From Vibrio splendidus 12E03 (GTDB lineage: Bacteria; Pseudomonadota; Gammaproteobacteria; Enterobacterales; Vibrionaceae), in contig NZ_AJZD02000240.1 of NCBI RefSeq assembly GCF_000272105.2, positions 1 to 33,007 of the forward strand: 33,007 nucleotides of DNA. Direction: 5' to 3'. The stretch's first letter is position 1, and the number at the start of each line of letters is the position of its first letter. Shown here one piece after another: positions 16,470 to 24,957 of the stretch. The position numbers and the translations under genes are program-made. Under the pieces are notes generated by a model that was not told the DNA's origin, ran no database searches, and worked only from the letters and a program-made list of their open reading frames with translations.

Positions 16470-17922
16470 ACGTCGCTCCTTGGGTTTGAGTGTCGTAACG
16501 CACGCGTACAGGTATCGCTGGTGCGCGCAGTGTCACGGGTTTTCTAAGGTGAATACTGGCTTTAGTACCGGGCGGGGTGTACACCACATCAAAGCTTGAG
16601 CCCATGCGCGCCTCAATAAACTCTGAAACGGTGCCCGTGAACGCTGCAGCAGACTCAGCGGCGGCGTTTTTCGCCGCATTGCCCGTCAACGCTGAGGTAC
16701 TGGTTGAGCCATCGACCGAAATGGTCTGCTGTGAAATGGCCACGGCATTGGCCGCTGCAGAAGCGGCGTCAAGCAATCCTTTGGTGGTGAGGTATTCAGG
16801 GGCATTCGAGATACGCTCCCCGGTTAGGCATGGGTTGCCGTTGGGATCGGCCAGAAAACCCAAATCCGTGGTTTTAATCGATGAACCGTCAAACCCCGAA
16901 TCTACCGTCTCAAGTTCTTCTGGGTAAGAGAGTATCGAGCCATCGGCGCGAATAAAGTCGATGGATTCGACCACGCCGCGCACACAAGACAAACTCCAGT
17001 CGCCGGTGACCGTACCCGTCACGATGGCCCCTTGGACATCCGGCAGGGTAAACCCGCTGGCCATCAGGTTCTTACGCCCTAGAATCATCGAAAACGGATA
17101 AGGGTCGGTGACTTGGCCGTTCAAGGGAATGCGCCCCATCAGTGCGGTCATGCTGACTGCATCGGCCAACATGGTGCCGCGATGCAGGGTGTAGACTGGT
17201 ATTCCGTCTTGTTGATTGGCATCAAATCGGCCGGTTTGGCGGGTAAACGCATCGTCCGCCGAGCTCAAGGCGTTTTTAACCGCTTGGGTGGCAGGCGTTA
17301 CCCAGTTGCCCTCTTTGTCTTGAGTTGCATCCAGCGGCTCGGTCCAAACCCAGTTGTCTTGAGCTGCGCCCTGAGTCTCAATGGATGGGTGATAGCCGCC
17401 CGGCGCCGTGCCCACGGCCAGTCCCTGGCGCCCTGAATCAATGCCAAGGTCGTCATAAGAGACATCTATCACCTCACGCACTGGCGCTTGACGCACCTTG
17501 AGGTGGTCTCGGCTTTGACTGACTTTCTCTTCAATCGTGTTTAAAGACGAATTGAGCCTTTGGGCAAGCTGACTTAATTGGGTTTCAAGGGCTTTTACCT
17601 GCTCACTGTTTTGGGTTTGCTGATTTTCAACCTGAAGCTGCGTTTGCTTTAACGCGTCCGAGAGCGCTTTTTTTTCGGCTTCACTTTTTGAGTACGCGGC
17701 ATTGAGCGTTCGAATGGTATCGGATGGGCTGTCATCAAACGCCTGCAGCACTTGTGCTTGGGTTTGTGACGTCGTCACGCTGACCGGGGTGGTGTCTTCG
17801 GCGGGCTCAACGTTGACTTCGATGTCTGACGGCTTTAAGACTGCAATGACCAGTATGGCGATAAAGCCGGTCGCGCCGATAAGCGCCGCCAGTCGTATGA
17901 CGGGGTTTCCTTTATTTAACAT
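16456..17922 (-). CDS. TIGR03752 family core protein (VirB10/TraB-like)
   Basis: This 488-residue protein has one N-terminal membrane helix (residues about 8-28), then a coiled coil (about 65-125) rich in glutamine and leucine, and a C-terminal beta-rich domain. That domain contains LHRGTMLADAVSMTALMGRIPLNGQVTDPYPFSMILG and a SCVRGVVESIDFIRADGS segment, as in TraB/VirB10 proteins. It would span the periplasm and link inner- and outer-membrane parts of the channel. An alanine-rich helical stretch lies near residues 385-430. The ATG follows GGAG at 5 bases and the upstream stop is two bases away. Confidence 0.87.
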   Translation of the reverse strand: MLNKGNPVIRLAALIGATGFIAILVIAVLKPSDIEVNVEPAEDTTPVSVTTSQTQAQVLQAFDDSPSDTIRTLNAAYSKSEAEKKALSDALKQTQLQVENQQTQNSEQVKALETQLSQLAQRLNSSLNTIEEKVSQSRDHLKVRQAPVREVIDVSYDDLGIDSGRQGLAVGTAPGGYHPSIETQGAAQDNWVWTEPLDATQDKEGNWVTPATQAVKNALSSADDAFTRQTGRFDANQQDGIPVYTLHRGTMLADAVSMTALMGRIPLNGQVTDPYPFSMILGRKNLMASGFTLPDVQGAIVTGTVTGDWSLSCVRGVVESIDFIRADGSILSYPEELETVDSGFDGSSIKTTDLGFLADPNGNPCLTGERISNAPEYLTTKGLLDAASAAANAVAISQQTISVDGSTSTSALTGNAAKNAAAESAAAFTGTVSEFIEARMGSSFDVVYTPPGTKASIHLRKPVTLRAPAIPVRVRYDTQTQGATYELP

Positions 17923-17924
17923 CG

Positions 17925-18785
17925 CTACTCCCCTCCATGGTTAGGTAAATGGCTAGGTAAACGGCTGGGTAATAGGTACCCTGCCAGGGGCCCTGGCGTG
18001 ACAATAAAGGCCGTCGCTTGGGCGGTGGGTGAGCCTGCGTTCCCGATTTCAGGATGGGAAAAGCTCACCGTGCAGCGCAGTGCAAAGCAGCGAGGACTGA
18101 GAGTAACGAGTCGTGGGTCGAGGGTTTCACGCTTTGATGCCTTATTGGTTAGGCTGACGGCCGTCACCACCTGCTCGCCCAATTGCCAAGCCGCGATGGG
18201 TTTGGCGCTTACTTGCCACTGACTGAACGCGCTTAGGCTGATATCACGAGGCAGCCCCATCGGCGCTCGCATCACGCCAGATAAAGGCTCAATGGCGTGC
18301 GATGGACTGTAAAGACTTTGCATGGCATAACGCACCAACAGGGCTTGCGGCGCCATTTGGGGCTCAGTAGTAGAGCCCATCTGGCGGTCATTGCCTTTTG
18401 ATTTACCGCCGGGCAAAACAATATCAATCTGCGGCGGGGTAACCACGCCCGCTTTGGCGCTGACATCGAGCATTAAGCGCAATCCATCACTCAAGCGCAT
18501 CACTTGAAGGCGAGTTGAATCAAAAGGCTCAGTAGCCGTGAGGTAAAGTCGCCCTGCCAGTGAGGTAACCGACAGATAAGGCGTTAAGTGCGCCGGCTGC
18601 GCGACACGCACGTCGCTGCCCAAGGTCAAAATGGTCTCTTGCCCTGGCGTGAGCACCACTTGCAGCGGGACGCCCTGCCACTCCATGGCGCGAAGCGTAC
18701 TGGCCTGAGCATGAATGTGAGTCATCAAACTCAGCAGCAATGTCAGCCACAGTCCCCCACGTCTTTTCATCAGCGTTCGCATCAT
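17925..18785 (-). CDS. TIGR03749 family protein (TraK/VirB9-like)
   Basis: This 286-residue exported protein has an N-terminal signal peptide ending near HAQAS. The following STLRAMEWQGVPLQVVLTPGQETILTLGSDVRVAQP is the conserved opening of TIGR03749. Secretin-like and VirB9-like proteins of this group form the outer ring of the core complex. It overlaps the TIGR03746 gene by 4 bases and is followed at two bases by the TraB-like gene, so TraE-TraK-TraB order is conserved. The ATG at 18785 follows AGGAG by 8 bases; a second ATG follows immediately. Confidence 0.85.
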   Translation of the reverse strand: MMRTLMKRRGGLWLTLLLSLMTHIHAQASTLRAMEWQGVPLQVVLTPGQETILTLGSDVRVAQPAHLTPYLSVTSLAGRLYLTATEPFDSTRLQVMRLSDGLRLMLDVSAKAGVVTPPQIDIVLPGGKSKGNDRQMGSTTEPQMAPQALLVRYAMQSLYSPSHAIEPLSGVMRAPMGLPRDISLSAFSQWQVSAKPIAAWQLGEQVVTAVSLTNKASKRETLDPRLVTLSPRCFALRCTVSFSHPEIGNAGSPTAQATAFIVTPGPLAGYLLPSRLPSHLPNHGGE

Positions 18786-19438
18786 TGCTCTGTCTCCTGC
18801 GCTTCATTGAATTGAATTTCTCTCGCTGGGCCATCAAAACAATCAATGGCGAGCTTCCAAGGGTTGCGCTCGGCGTCAATGTCGTAACGCACAATGCGCA
18901 GTGGCCAGCGGATGAAGTTATGTTTGACTAAGGTGCCATCCACGTACTCTTTGAGCTCTAAATCGGCTTGCACTGTCCAGCTGTCACGGCTGTGCGTGGT
19001 GACGCGCCAATCTGAAAAGCCGTAACCGGGAATAGGCGCTAGACTGCGTTCGCGTCCCGACAACTCGCCTGTGCGGCGCTTGTTTTGAAAGTCTTGCGTT
19101 AAGACCTTTTTGCAGCTGGGCGTCAGGTAATCGGTGTAACGATGCAGGTTCTCGCTGTATTGCTGATTGCCATCACTGGGCCATCGGTTAATCAGTCCAA
19201 ATAGATTGACGGCAAAGTCATACACATTGGGCTTAGGCACCTCCCACCACGGGCGTGAGGAGCCTGAGCTTAAATCGGGCGGTGTATGCACCGTGATGTC
19301 TTGCCCTGCTTGATACCAGCCCCAAGTGGTAACCAGCGCAAGAGTGCTCATCATGGCGAGCGCGCCGCGTAGCGACCGGATGTGACTGTCTCGCCCGGCC
19401 AGTGAGGCGCGAAATCGACTTTTCGGTGGTTGACTCAT
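18782..19438 (-). CDS. TIGR03746 family protein (VirB8/TraE-like)
   Basis: This 218-residue bitopic inner-membrane protein has a short basic cytoplasmic N-terminus, one helix at about residues 26-44 and a periplasmic NTF2-like domain. The segment PWWEVPKPNVYDFAVNLFGLINRWPSDG (about 64-91) is highly characteristic of TIGR03746. VirB8/TraE proteins are assembly factors that contact the core complex. AAGGAG precedes the ATG. It sits between the TIGR03750 and TIGR03749 genes, the usual order. Confidence 0.88.
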   Translation of the reverse strand: MSQPPKSRFRASLAGRDSHIRSLRGALAMMSTLALVTTWGWYQAGQDITVHTPPDLSSGSSRPWWEVPKPNVYDFAVNLFGLINRWPSDGNQQYSENLHRYTDYLTPSCKKVLTQDFQNKRRTGELSGRERSLAPIPGYGFSDWRVTTHSRDSWTVQADLELKEYVDGTLVKHNFIRWPLRIVRYDIDAERNPWKLAIDCFDGPAREIQFNEAQETEQ

Positions 19439-19450
19439 GTTTTCTCCTTA

Positions 19451-19783
19451 TCAGCCGATGCGTTTGCAGGCAAAGCGGCGCGCCTCAACGTGATAGCGCT
19501 CTGGGTGAAACCAGCGTTCAAAGCGTTTGCTGGCGTAATGTTGGCAATGGTGCGTTTTTATGCGGCTGAGCTTTCGCATGAGGCTTTTGGGCAGTGCAAA
19601 AGCGCCGAGCGCCCCGAGCAGTAAAGCGGTAAACAAAATGAGCAGCGCGCCAAACGCCCAGTACAGCGCCAACCCCAGCAATCCCGTGAGGCTCATGCAC
19701 ACCAGGACCAGCAGCCCCATCTCCCCCATCGACAGACCTTTATAAAACGGGGGCATGACGTTTAAGGTTGAAGCGCTGTGCAT
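19451..19783 (-). CDS. TIGR03750 family membrane protein (TraL-like)
   Basis: This 110-residue protein has two adjacent membrane helices (about residues 20-45 and 46-64) followed by a basic cytoplasmic tail (RKLSRIKTHHCQHY). The PPFYKGLSMGEMGLLVLVCM start and small size fit TIGR03750, the TraL/VirB3-like component next to the VirB4 ATPase. Its ATG overlaps the upstream TAA by one base and is preceded by GGAGG. Confidence 0.85.
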   Translation of the reverse strand: MHSASTLNVMPPFYKGLSMGEMGLLVLVCMSLTGLLGLALYWAFGALLILFTALLLGALGAFALPKSLMRKLSRIKTHHCQHYASKRFERWFHPERYHVEARRFACKRIG

Positions 19784-20127
19784 TACACACCCTCCAAAAT
19801 ATCAAGGCCGTAGTTGAGCCCCCACACCGACAGCAGCAAAAGCACAGCGCCAATCACGCCGTCACTGAGCAGGTCTTTTTTGGTCGCTTGTTTCTCTTTG
19901 ATTTTGCTGAATACATCCCAGATGTGACCCAGGAAATAGACAAAGCAGAAGGCAATGAAGATGCCGCCACCGTAAAGCAAGATGTCGTAGGCATAGGCGT
20001 AAATGAGCTCTAAGATGTTGTCACTGCCGCCCTGAGACGGGGTATTGTTGGTGGGGATGTCCGCCATCGCGCTCAGGCTGTGCAGCCAAGTGACGACAAA
20101 AAGAAAAAACGCTCGAAGTTGGATCAT
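19783..20127 (-). CDS. TIGR03745 family membrane protein (pilin/VirB2-like)
   Basis: The product is 114 residues from the ATG at 20127, which follows GGAG at 8 bases and overlaps the upstream stop (ATGA). A longer frame to 20259 lacks support. It has a signal-like first helix (AFFLFVVTWLHSLSAMADIP) and two more hydrophobic segments (DILLYGGGIFIAFCFVYFLG and GVIGAVLLLLSVWGLNYGL). This matches TIGR03745, a small membrane protein in the position of the VirB2-like pilin. It contains a charged loop KIKEKQATKKD between helices. Confidence 0.83.
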   Translation of the reverse strand: MIQLRAFFLFVVTWLHSLSAMADIPTNNTPSQGGSDNILELIYAYAYDILLYGGGIFIAFCFVYFLGHIWDVFSKIKEKQATKKDLLSDGVIGAVLLLLSVWGLNYGLDILEGV

Positions 20128-20366
20128 GTTGCGACTCCGTAATATAAAAACCATTGCAGGATGAGAAAGATAAACACGGCGCGAAAGACCAAGCGGCGAA
20201 ACACCTCTTTGGTCACTTTTTTGTTTTTCATGCCGCGAAAGCCGCTCCAGAACACCCACAGCATCCAGAGCATCAGCAAGGCGCTGGTGAGGCCCGCTAA
20301 CACCAATGCCAGCGTATTGGCCTCAAATCCTGCGCCATGCTCAAAGGCTAAAAGGGGATCATTCAT
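20124..20366 (-). CDS. TIGR03758 family small membrane protein
   Basis: This 80-residue protein starts at ATG 20366 (MNDPLLAFEHGAG), overlapping the RAQPRD gene end by 8 bases; the longer frame to 20495 is a read-through of that gene. The family pattern AFEHGAG, one helix (LALVLAGLTSALLMLWMLWVFW), a basic loop GFRGMKNKKVTKE and a second helix ending in LQWFLYY match TIGR03758. The role is unknown, but the gene is invariant in MPF_G clusters next to TIGR03745. Confidence 0.83.
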   Translation of the reverse strand: MNDPLLAFEHGAGFEANTLALVLAGLTSALLMLWMLWVFWSGFRGMKNKKVTKEVFRRLVFRAVFIFLILQWFLYYGVAT

Positions 20367-20661
20367 GAGGCGCGTCCACGAGGTAGTCGCCGCCCAGTGG
20401 GGTGATTGGCTTTGGCGCGCTGCGTTCAGGGCGTAAATAAGCATCAATGCCCGCTTGAAGGGTGCGGATATCAAGGCGCAGCGCATCGTAATCAAACTGA
20501 CGCGCGGCGCGATAATCAGCTTCGCGCTCAGCGCGCGTGATGAGGTAGTCGAGGGTGTTCAGCTGCGAAGACACTAAAGCCAGCTCTCGCTGCTCGGTAT
20601 CGACGTCGGCATACAGGTTAGGACTGAGCACGCTCAGACAGAATAAAAGTGGCCATTTCAC
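20359..20661 (-). CDS. RAQPRD-family conjugative element protein
   Basis: This 100-residue exported protein has a signal peptide to about LYA (residue 18) followed by a helical periplasmic domain. The segment RQFDYDALRLDIRTLQAGIDAYL and then RSAPKPITPLGGDY align with the family signature; the eponymous RAQPRD reads RSAPKP here. The start is GTG at 20661, 8 bases after AGGAG. It is the first gene of the large leftward transfer operon and lies about 64 bases from the palindromic operator-like element, as in the second operon. Exact function unknown. Confidence 0.82.
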   Translation of the reverse strand: MKWPLLFCLSVLSPNLYADVDTEQRELALVSSQLNTLDYLITRAEREADYRAARQFDYDALRLDIRTLQAGIDAYLRPERSAPKPITPLGGDYLVDAPHE

Positions 20662-20696
20662 GGTGTTGACTCCTAATTAGAAAGACGTCAACACGC

Positions 20697-20785
20697 TAGC
20701 AAAAAGGCAATGGAAAATACTCGATAGAAATACATTGGTGGATGTATTTTTAACGAGTATTAATTTTTGAAATTATGATATAATT
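20697..20785 (-). promoter_or_regulatory. palindromic operator/promoter element, copy 1
   Basis: A symmetric element spans 20718-20759. Arms TACTCG/CGAGTA and AAATACAT/ATGTATTT are centred on TGGTGG. The flanking AT-rich segment to about 20785 is also shared with copy 2 at 26364-26430. Downstream on the minus strand both copies carry TTTTTGCTA (here 20697-20705) about 37 bases from the palindrome centre, which could serve as an extended -10. The downstream arm would occupy the -35 region, suggesting activator or repressor binding. Confidence 0.65.
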
Positions 20786-20824
20786 CCAAAAGGATTTATT
20801 CAGGCGCCAGTCTAGGGCGAATCT

Positions 20825-21472
20825 TTAGAGGTACTTCTTATAGCTCGCCACGCTGGTGCGAACCAGTAACCCTGTCATGCCTGCTGCAGGCAACAACACT
20901 AAGGTCGGAGATAGGGGCCAAATCCCAGGAATGAACAACCATAAGTAACCGGCCCCGATCATGGTCATAGAGACGGCTTGGCGCGCGTAGTAATGAGTAG
21001 TTTCGGTTTCACGCCCGACAAAGGCGGTGCGTCGCTGACGAGAGATCAGCCCATCGAATGCCCCAAGAAAGCTGGCCAGTAAGAACAAAGGCCAACTTAA
21101 AAAAAGCAGCGCGACGCGAACAAACAGCGCGAGGGTGACATACACCACGCCGTGCCAATACACGTTCGCAAAAGCCAATGCCCCATCAAACTCAATACTG
21201 AGCAGTGTCTCGATGCGTTGACTCAGTGCATTCACTAATCCCATCACCTTAGCCGCCAGATGCGGCTGATCGCTTTGCAGCAAGGTGATGTGCTCAACCA
21301 ATACGGTTTTGGCGTGTTGCCCTGTTACTTGTCCCCAAAAAGGCGCGAACCATTCGATCAGTATTAATAGTACCCATATCCAGAAAAGATGCCCCAGAGC
21401 CACAAAAGGTAGGCCATACCAAGGCGTCGGCTCTTCTCGCTTTACGGGTGGGTTTGGTGTTTTTTCTGCCAC
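20825..21472 (-). CDS. TIGR03747 family membrane protein
   Basis: This 215-residue protein has several membrane helices: about 27-45, 108-145, and a C-terminal cluster from 166. The conserved ending WPLFLLASFLGAFDGLISRQRRTAFVGRETETTHYYARQ is the hallmark of TIGR03747. The gene directly follows traD, as in most MPF_G elements, and may act with the coupling protein. The start is GTG at 21472 behind AGGAGG. It is the last gene of the second transfer operon. Confidence 0.87.
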   Translation of the reverse strand: MAEKTPNPPVKREEPTPWYGLPFVALGHLFWIWVLLILIEWFAPFWGQVTGQHAKTVLVEHITLLQSDQPHLAAKVMGLVNALSQRIETLLSIEFDGALAFANVYWHGVVYVTLALFVRVALLFLSWPLFLLASFLGAFDGLISRQRRTAFVGRETETTHYYARQAVSMTMIGAGYLWLFIPGIWPLSPTLVLLPAAGMTGLLVRTSVASYKKYL

Positions 21473-21487
21473 AAGGCCTCCTGGATT

Positions 21488-23647
21488 TTATTGCACTTCA
21501 TGAATAGGCGACTTTGATTCATCTTCATCGAGCCCAAGGTAGGCATTATTCATCCAGCTGTTGAACTGCTCGGTGTCGTGCAGCCAGTCGTGCGTACTTT
21601 TGACTGATTGACTTTTTTGGAGCATCCCATCGACTAAGGCTTGGATATCCTCTGGCAGTTCGAGGTCGCCCTCATTGCCTGGCAATGGAAAGCGGAGTTT
21701 CCAAATCTTGGCGCCTTCGAGCTCAGCGTAGGCTTGGCCAATGGGTAGGTTGGTGATGTCGTTATCGCTGACCAGCAGCACCTCTTTATTTTGCAGGGTG
21801 TCTTTATTGCTTGAGTGAAACCCGGCCTGACTGCCGGGCGCATCACTGGCGCCCGTATCGGGCACAATGTCTTTGATGGTCACGGTTGCCATGCGGGAGG
21901 TGAGGATTTGCGCGGTCTTTTGCTCGCGAACCCGAAGGCATATCAAGCTGTTGAAGTTACCTTTGGTTTGCGCCGCTTTTGCGGGCGAGCCTAAGCGCGC
22001 TTCAATATCGGATTCGGTTTGCGTGTAGGCGGTCACCACAAATTTAGCCCCGCGTGCTTTGTTGAGGATAGGAATGAACTCATCGCCAATCAGCTCATTA
22101 AATTCATCGGCGTGTATCATGATGTTGCGCGGCTTGACCTTGGCAAAGCCCGGCGCGTTACCAAACTTATAAATCTCCCCCGCCAGCGAACATAGGTCGG
22201 CAAACATGGAGTTACCGAACGCTGCGGCCACCGTGGTATCAGAAAGTGCATCCAACCCCACATACACCACGCCCCCTTGCATGATGACCTCTCGCCAATC
22301 GATGATGGGCCGCTCATCACCCGGTGTATGCACCGGTGAAATAATTTCAGCGGTCTTACCGGTGCCGAGCTTTTCGAGCAAGGGCAGTAAGGAGGCCACA
22401 ATTTTATCAAAATAGGTTTTGTCGTACTGGATGGCGCTTCGAAGTCCGGCCAGCACATCGTCTGCAGCGGGGTGCGCGCCAAAATACATTTCAAGGGCGA
22501 CCACGCGAGCGCTTCGCCCCTGCAGGTGACGCGGAGTGTTTTTTTCGTTGACGTTACTTTCTAGTGCGGTGACTAATTCCGCTGCTTTGGGGTGGTAAGA
22601 CGGCAGCTTTTTCACGCAGTAATCGACATACAGCTCATCAATGGCGGTCACATAACGTTGGATAGCGGCCATATCGGGCTTTTTACCTAGCGCGTCCAGC
22701 GCCCTTGCAATGATGTTGACAAATCGCCACGCAAACTGTTTGAACGCGGCGCTGTTGCCGCCGCCGTCGAGTTGACCAGAAACGCGAGTCGCGACTTCCG
22801 TAATACGGCCAAATCGGCCGACGGGGGAATATCGCCCACTTTGGTCGGAATACCCTAAATGTAAGATATAAAACTCATCGAGGCGCCCTGCTCTCAAGCA
22901 CTCAATGTACATGCGAAGCAGCATGTCGGCGTCCCCTTTAGGGTCAAACATCAACACCACATCGCCACGGCGGATATCTTGCGTTACCAAGAGTTCAGCA
23001 AGGCGCGTTTTACCGACCCCGGTTGTACCCAGCACTAAGGTGTGCCCCGCTCTCGCGCTGCTCGGCAATAAACAATCGACCTCTTCATCAAGGCCGATGC
23101 CGTGCATTCGAGAGTCGCCCCCTACCGGGGGTAAAGGTTTCACCGGGTTGATGGCACTAAGAAAGGTGTTAATGATACCCCAGCCTTTACCAGCCCTGGC
23201 TATCACACGTTTCCCAGACCAAAAGCGCTCTATCCATTTGCCTTCGTACTTGGCTTCCATGGTGCGCGCAAAGCGATAGAGTTTAGACGGTGTGACGTAG
23301 CGCTCTGCCCAGATTTGACGTGTATCATAAAGGCGCTGAGCATGGCGAGGCAGGACTAGAAAGCCTTTCCCGAGAAAGAGTTTATTTTGATACACCGGCA
23401 TGTCATCGGAGTTCATCGCCCAATAGGGCATGCGAAGTAATTGCTTGCGATACCCAAGCACGGAAAGCCCTTGTTTTAGGCGAACCAGCGCGCACAAGCC
23501 AAGGCAAAAACCGAGCGGATGCGCGAAAACAGAGGCCAGCATGAACACTTGTGGGGCGATGACCACCACGATAGCGGCCATGCTAAACATAGCTGCGCTC
23601 AGCAGTTCATCGGCAGGACGAAGCAGACCTTCGGCATAACCACTCAT
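21488..23647 (-). CDS. traD: type IV coupling protein TraD (SXT-type, TIGR03743-like)
   Basis: This 719-residue membrane-anchored ATPase brings the relaxosome to the channel. N-terminal helices lie at about residues 15-55. Walker A GTTGVGKT is at 207-214, followed by VVLMFDPKGDAD. Walker B IMIHADEFNEL is near 540, and a conserved FVVTAYTQTESDIEARLG follows. Length and motifs match the SXT TraD type rather than the shorter TraG/VirD4 type. The ATG overlaps the preceding stop (ATGA). It is followed by the TIGR03747 gene. Confidence 0.92.
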   Translation of the reverse strand: MSGYAEGLLRPADELLSAAMFSMAAIVVVIAPQVFMLASVFAHPLGFCLGLCALVRLKQGLSVLGYRKQLLRMPYWAMNSDDMPVYQNKLFLGKGFLVLPRHAQRLYDTRQIWAERYVTPSKLYRFARTMEAKYEGKWIERFWSGKRVIARAGKGWGIINTFLSAINPVKPLPPVGGDSRMHGIGLDEEVDCLLPSSARAGHTLVLGTTGVGKTRLAELLVTQDIRRGDVVLMFDPKGDADMLLRMYIECLRAGRLDEFYILHLGYSDQSGRYSPVGRFGRITEVATRVSGQLDGGGNSAAFKQFAWRFVNIIARALDALGKKPDMAAIQRYVTAIDELYVDYCVKKLPSYHPKAAELVTALESNVNEKNTPRHLQGRSARVVALEMYFGAHPAADDVLAGLRSAIQYDKTYFDKIVASLLPLLEKLGTGKTAEIISPVHTPGDERPIIDWREVIMQGGVVYVGLDALSDTTVAAAFGNSMFADLCSLAGEIYKFGNAPGFAKVKPRNIMIHADEFNELIGDEFIPILNKARGAKFVVTAYTQTESDIEARLGSPAKAAQTKGNFNSLICLRVREQKTAQILTSRMATVTIKDIVPDTGASDAPGSQAGFHSSNKDTLQNKEVLLVSDNDITNLPIGQAYAELEGAKIWKLRFPLPGNEGDLELPEDIQALVDGMLQKSQSVKSTHDWLHDTEQFNSWMNNAYLGLDEDESKSPIHEVQ

Positions 23648-23838
23648 TGTAAGGTCTCATCGTCTAGCGTCATCCCCCACTCACGCTGCCAGGCCCAGCG
23701 CTCTTCGAGGATTTCAATGCGGCGCTTCACTTGATGCGCCGTATTGGCTTTATCGCTTCTCTTTTTAGCGGGCGGCAGCTCAAGACTCTTTGGGGGTAAG
23801 CAGCGCTGTGCAAAAGGGTTGTCACTGTTAATGCTCAT
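23644..23838 (-). CDS. small hypothetical protein upstream of traD
   Basis: This 64-residue basic, soluble protein has a proline-rich centre (PPKSLELPPAKKRSDKA) and a helical tail (VKRRIEILEERWAWQREWG). The second of two adjacent ATGs fits AAGGAG spacing better. It is translationally coupled to traD by a 4-base overlap, so co-expression is near certain. No known family recognised. Confidence 0.65.
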   Translation of the reverse strand: MSINSDNPFAQRCLPPKSLELPPAKKRSDKANTAHQVKRRIEILEERWAWQREWGMTLDDETLQ

Positions 23839-24016
23839 CATCGTCTCCTTGAGGTTTTAATAGCATCATTAAAGCGCGCTCAGGACTTACGTTGTGTGCC
23901 TGGCTTTGCTGGGCGAGCGCCAGAATCACCGGCGTCAGCGCCGCGCTTTCCAGAACTTGATGGGTGGTGTTAATCGCGCGTTGAATGTCGGCATAAGATA
24001 AAGCGTGGGTCGGCAT
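23828..24016 (-). CDS. small hypothetical protein of transfer operon
   Basis: The 62-residue product from ATG 24016 (MPTHALSYADIQRAIN) is preferred over a longer frame from 24031 because GAGG lies upstream. It is helical, with a glutamate- and alanine-rich core and an acidic end (GDDDEH). It overlaps the next gene by 11 bases. Function unknown; its place between TIGR03765 and traD suggests a transfer-related accessory role. Confidence 0.62.
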   Translation of the reverse strand: MPTHALSYADIQRAINTTHQVLESAALTPVILALAQQSQAHNVSPERALMMLLKPQGDDDEH

Positions 24017-24049
24017 GGGCGCTGTCCTCATTAAAAGTCGTGAATGTGA

Positions 24050-24442
24050 TTATTGTTTGAGCTCACCGCGCTCGATGAGTACCGGGTAGTGGCGAAGGCC
24101 AAAAGCGGCGGCAAAGTCACGGCCTGCCACGGGGTAAAGCGTTAAGTTATAGCGTTTGAATCGCTGCCACCCCGCCTTCGTCTGCACATTGACGACCATC
24201 CCTATGGCGCCAATGCTCGCTAGATAGTTCCGCTTCGTACTGAGCCAGCGATGGGATAACGCATCATCCCCAACGATAAACAAAGGCGTGCTCACGCTTT
24301 GTTTGAGCGTGCGGCGTTCCACCTTGCCAGGGGTTAACTGCGGCGTACTCACCGGCACCATCCCTTGCAATAAATCTGCGGCCGACAAGGCATGACTGCT
24401 GAGCAACAAGAGTAGAGTCATGAGTGTTAAACGACGATTCAT
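24050..24442 (-). CDS. TIGR03765 family conjugative element protein
   Basis: This 130-residue exported protein has a signal peptide to about SAA, then PVSTPQLTPGKVERRTLKQ, LFIVGDDALSHRWL and a conserved GAIGMVVNV segment. It ends DFAAAFGLRHYPVLI, the pattern of TIGR03765. The ATG at 24442 overlaps the transglycosylase stop (ATGA), with GGAG at 10 bases; the ORF extends 5 codons further upstream without a ribosome site. Its exact role is unknown, but it is a regular member of this gene block. Confidence 0.85.
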   Translation of the reverse strand: MNRRLTLMTLLLLLSSHALSAADLLQGMVPVSTPQLTPGKVERRTLKQSVSTPLFIVGDDALSHRWLSTKRNYLASIGAIGMVVNVQTKAGWQRFKRYNLTLYPVAGRDFAAAFGLRHYPVLIERGELKQ

Positions 24443-24957
24443 AACGAGGGACTCCATTGTTGTAAGTGACGGGCAAAGGTGGCTTCATAGCGCCGAGCCG
24501 GCTCGCCCCCACCGGGCCTGTGAAAATATCCGGCCGCTTTTACCCAACTGCCGTGTTTGCGCATGCCTTCGTTGAGCAAGACCGCGGCGTGATTGAGGTT
24601 CACCGTAGGGTCGAAGACCTCACACGGGCGGTTAAAGTGATCTTTTTGCCAGCGCCAGTTTTGCTGCGTGAGGCCAATATCCACCATCTGTGTGTATTTC
24701 AAAAAGCCATGCAGCGCCTGGCACGCTTCAGAGTATGTCGCGTAGAAATAGGATTGACCTTTGACATTGAGCGTCCAAGGCCAAGGGCGAACTGCGCCGC
24801 TTTGCAACTGGGTTTTGCTTTCGCCGAGCGCCAAGGAGTACAGCACGCTCGCAGGAATACCGTGCTGAGCGGCGACCTTCTGATACAACGGCGGAATGGC
24901 CGCCTGAGCGCCAAAACACCACAAGCTTATGATTAAGGCAACGCCACGACCGACCAT
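24439..24957 (-). CDS. lytic transglycosylase (SLT domain)
   Basis: This 172-residue exported muramidase has a signal peptide to about residue 19 (AQAA). The catalytic ES motif (SLALGESKT, glutamate near residue 47) is followed by PWPWTLNVKGQSYFY, a DIGLTQQNW motif and a C-terminal NLNHAAVLLNEGMRKHG helix with RRYEATFARHL. Enzymes of this kind open peptidoglycan locally so that the T4SS can span the wall. Its start lies inside the end of the TIGR03759 gene (25-base overlap). It belongs to the conserved TIGR03759-transglycosylase-TIGR03765 block. Confidence 0.88.
   Translation of the reverse strand: MVGRGVALIISLWCFGAQAAIPPLYQKVAAQHGIPASVLYSLALGESKTQLQSGAVRPWPWTLNVKGQSYFYATYSEACQALHGFLKYTQMVDIGLTQQNWRWQKDHFNRPCEVFDPTVNLNHAAVLLNEGMRKHGSWVKAAGYFHRPGGGEPARRYEATFARHLQQWSPSL

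Noticed and set aside
20776..20784. TGA-TATAAT extended -10 on the plus strand at palindrome copy 1
   Set aside because: No rightward gene follows; the next genes are all leftward. It is probably part of the conserved AT-rich flank.
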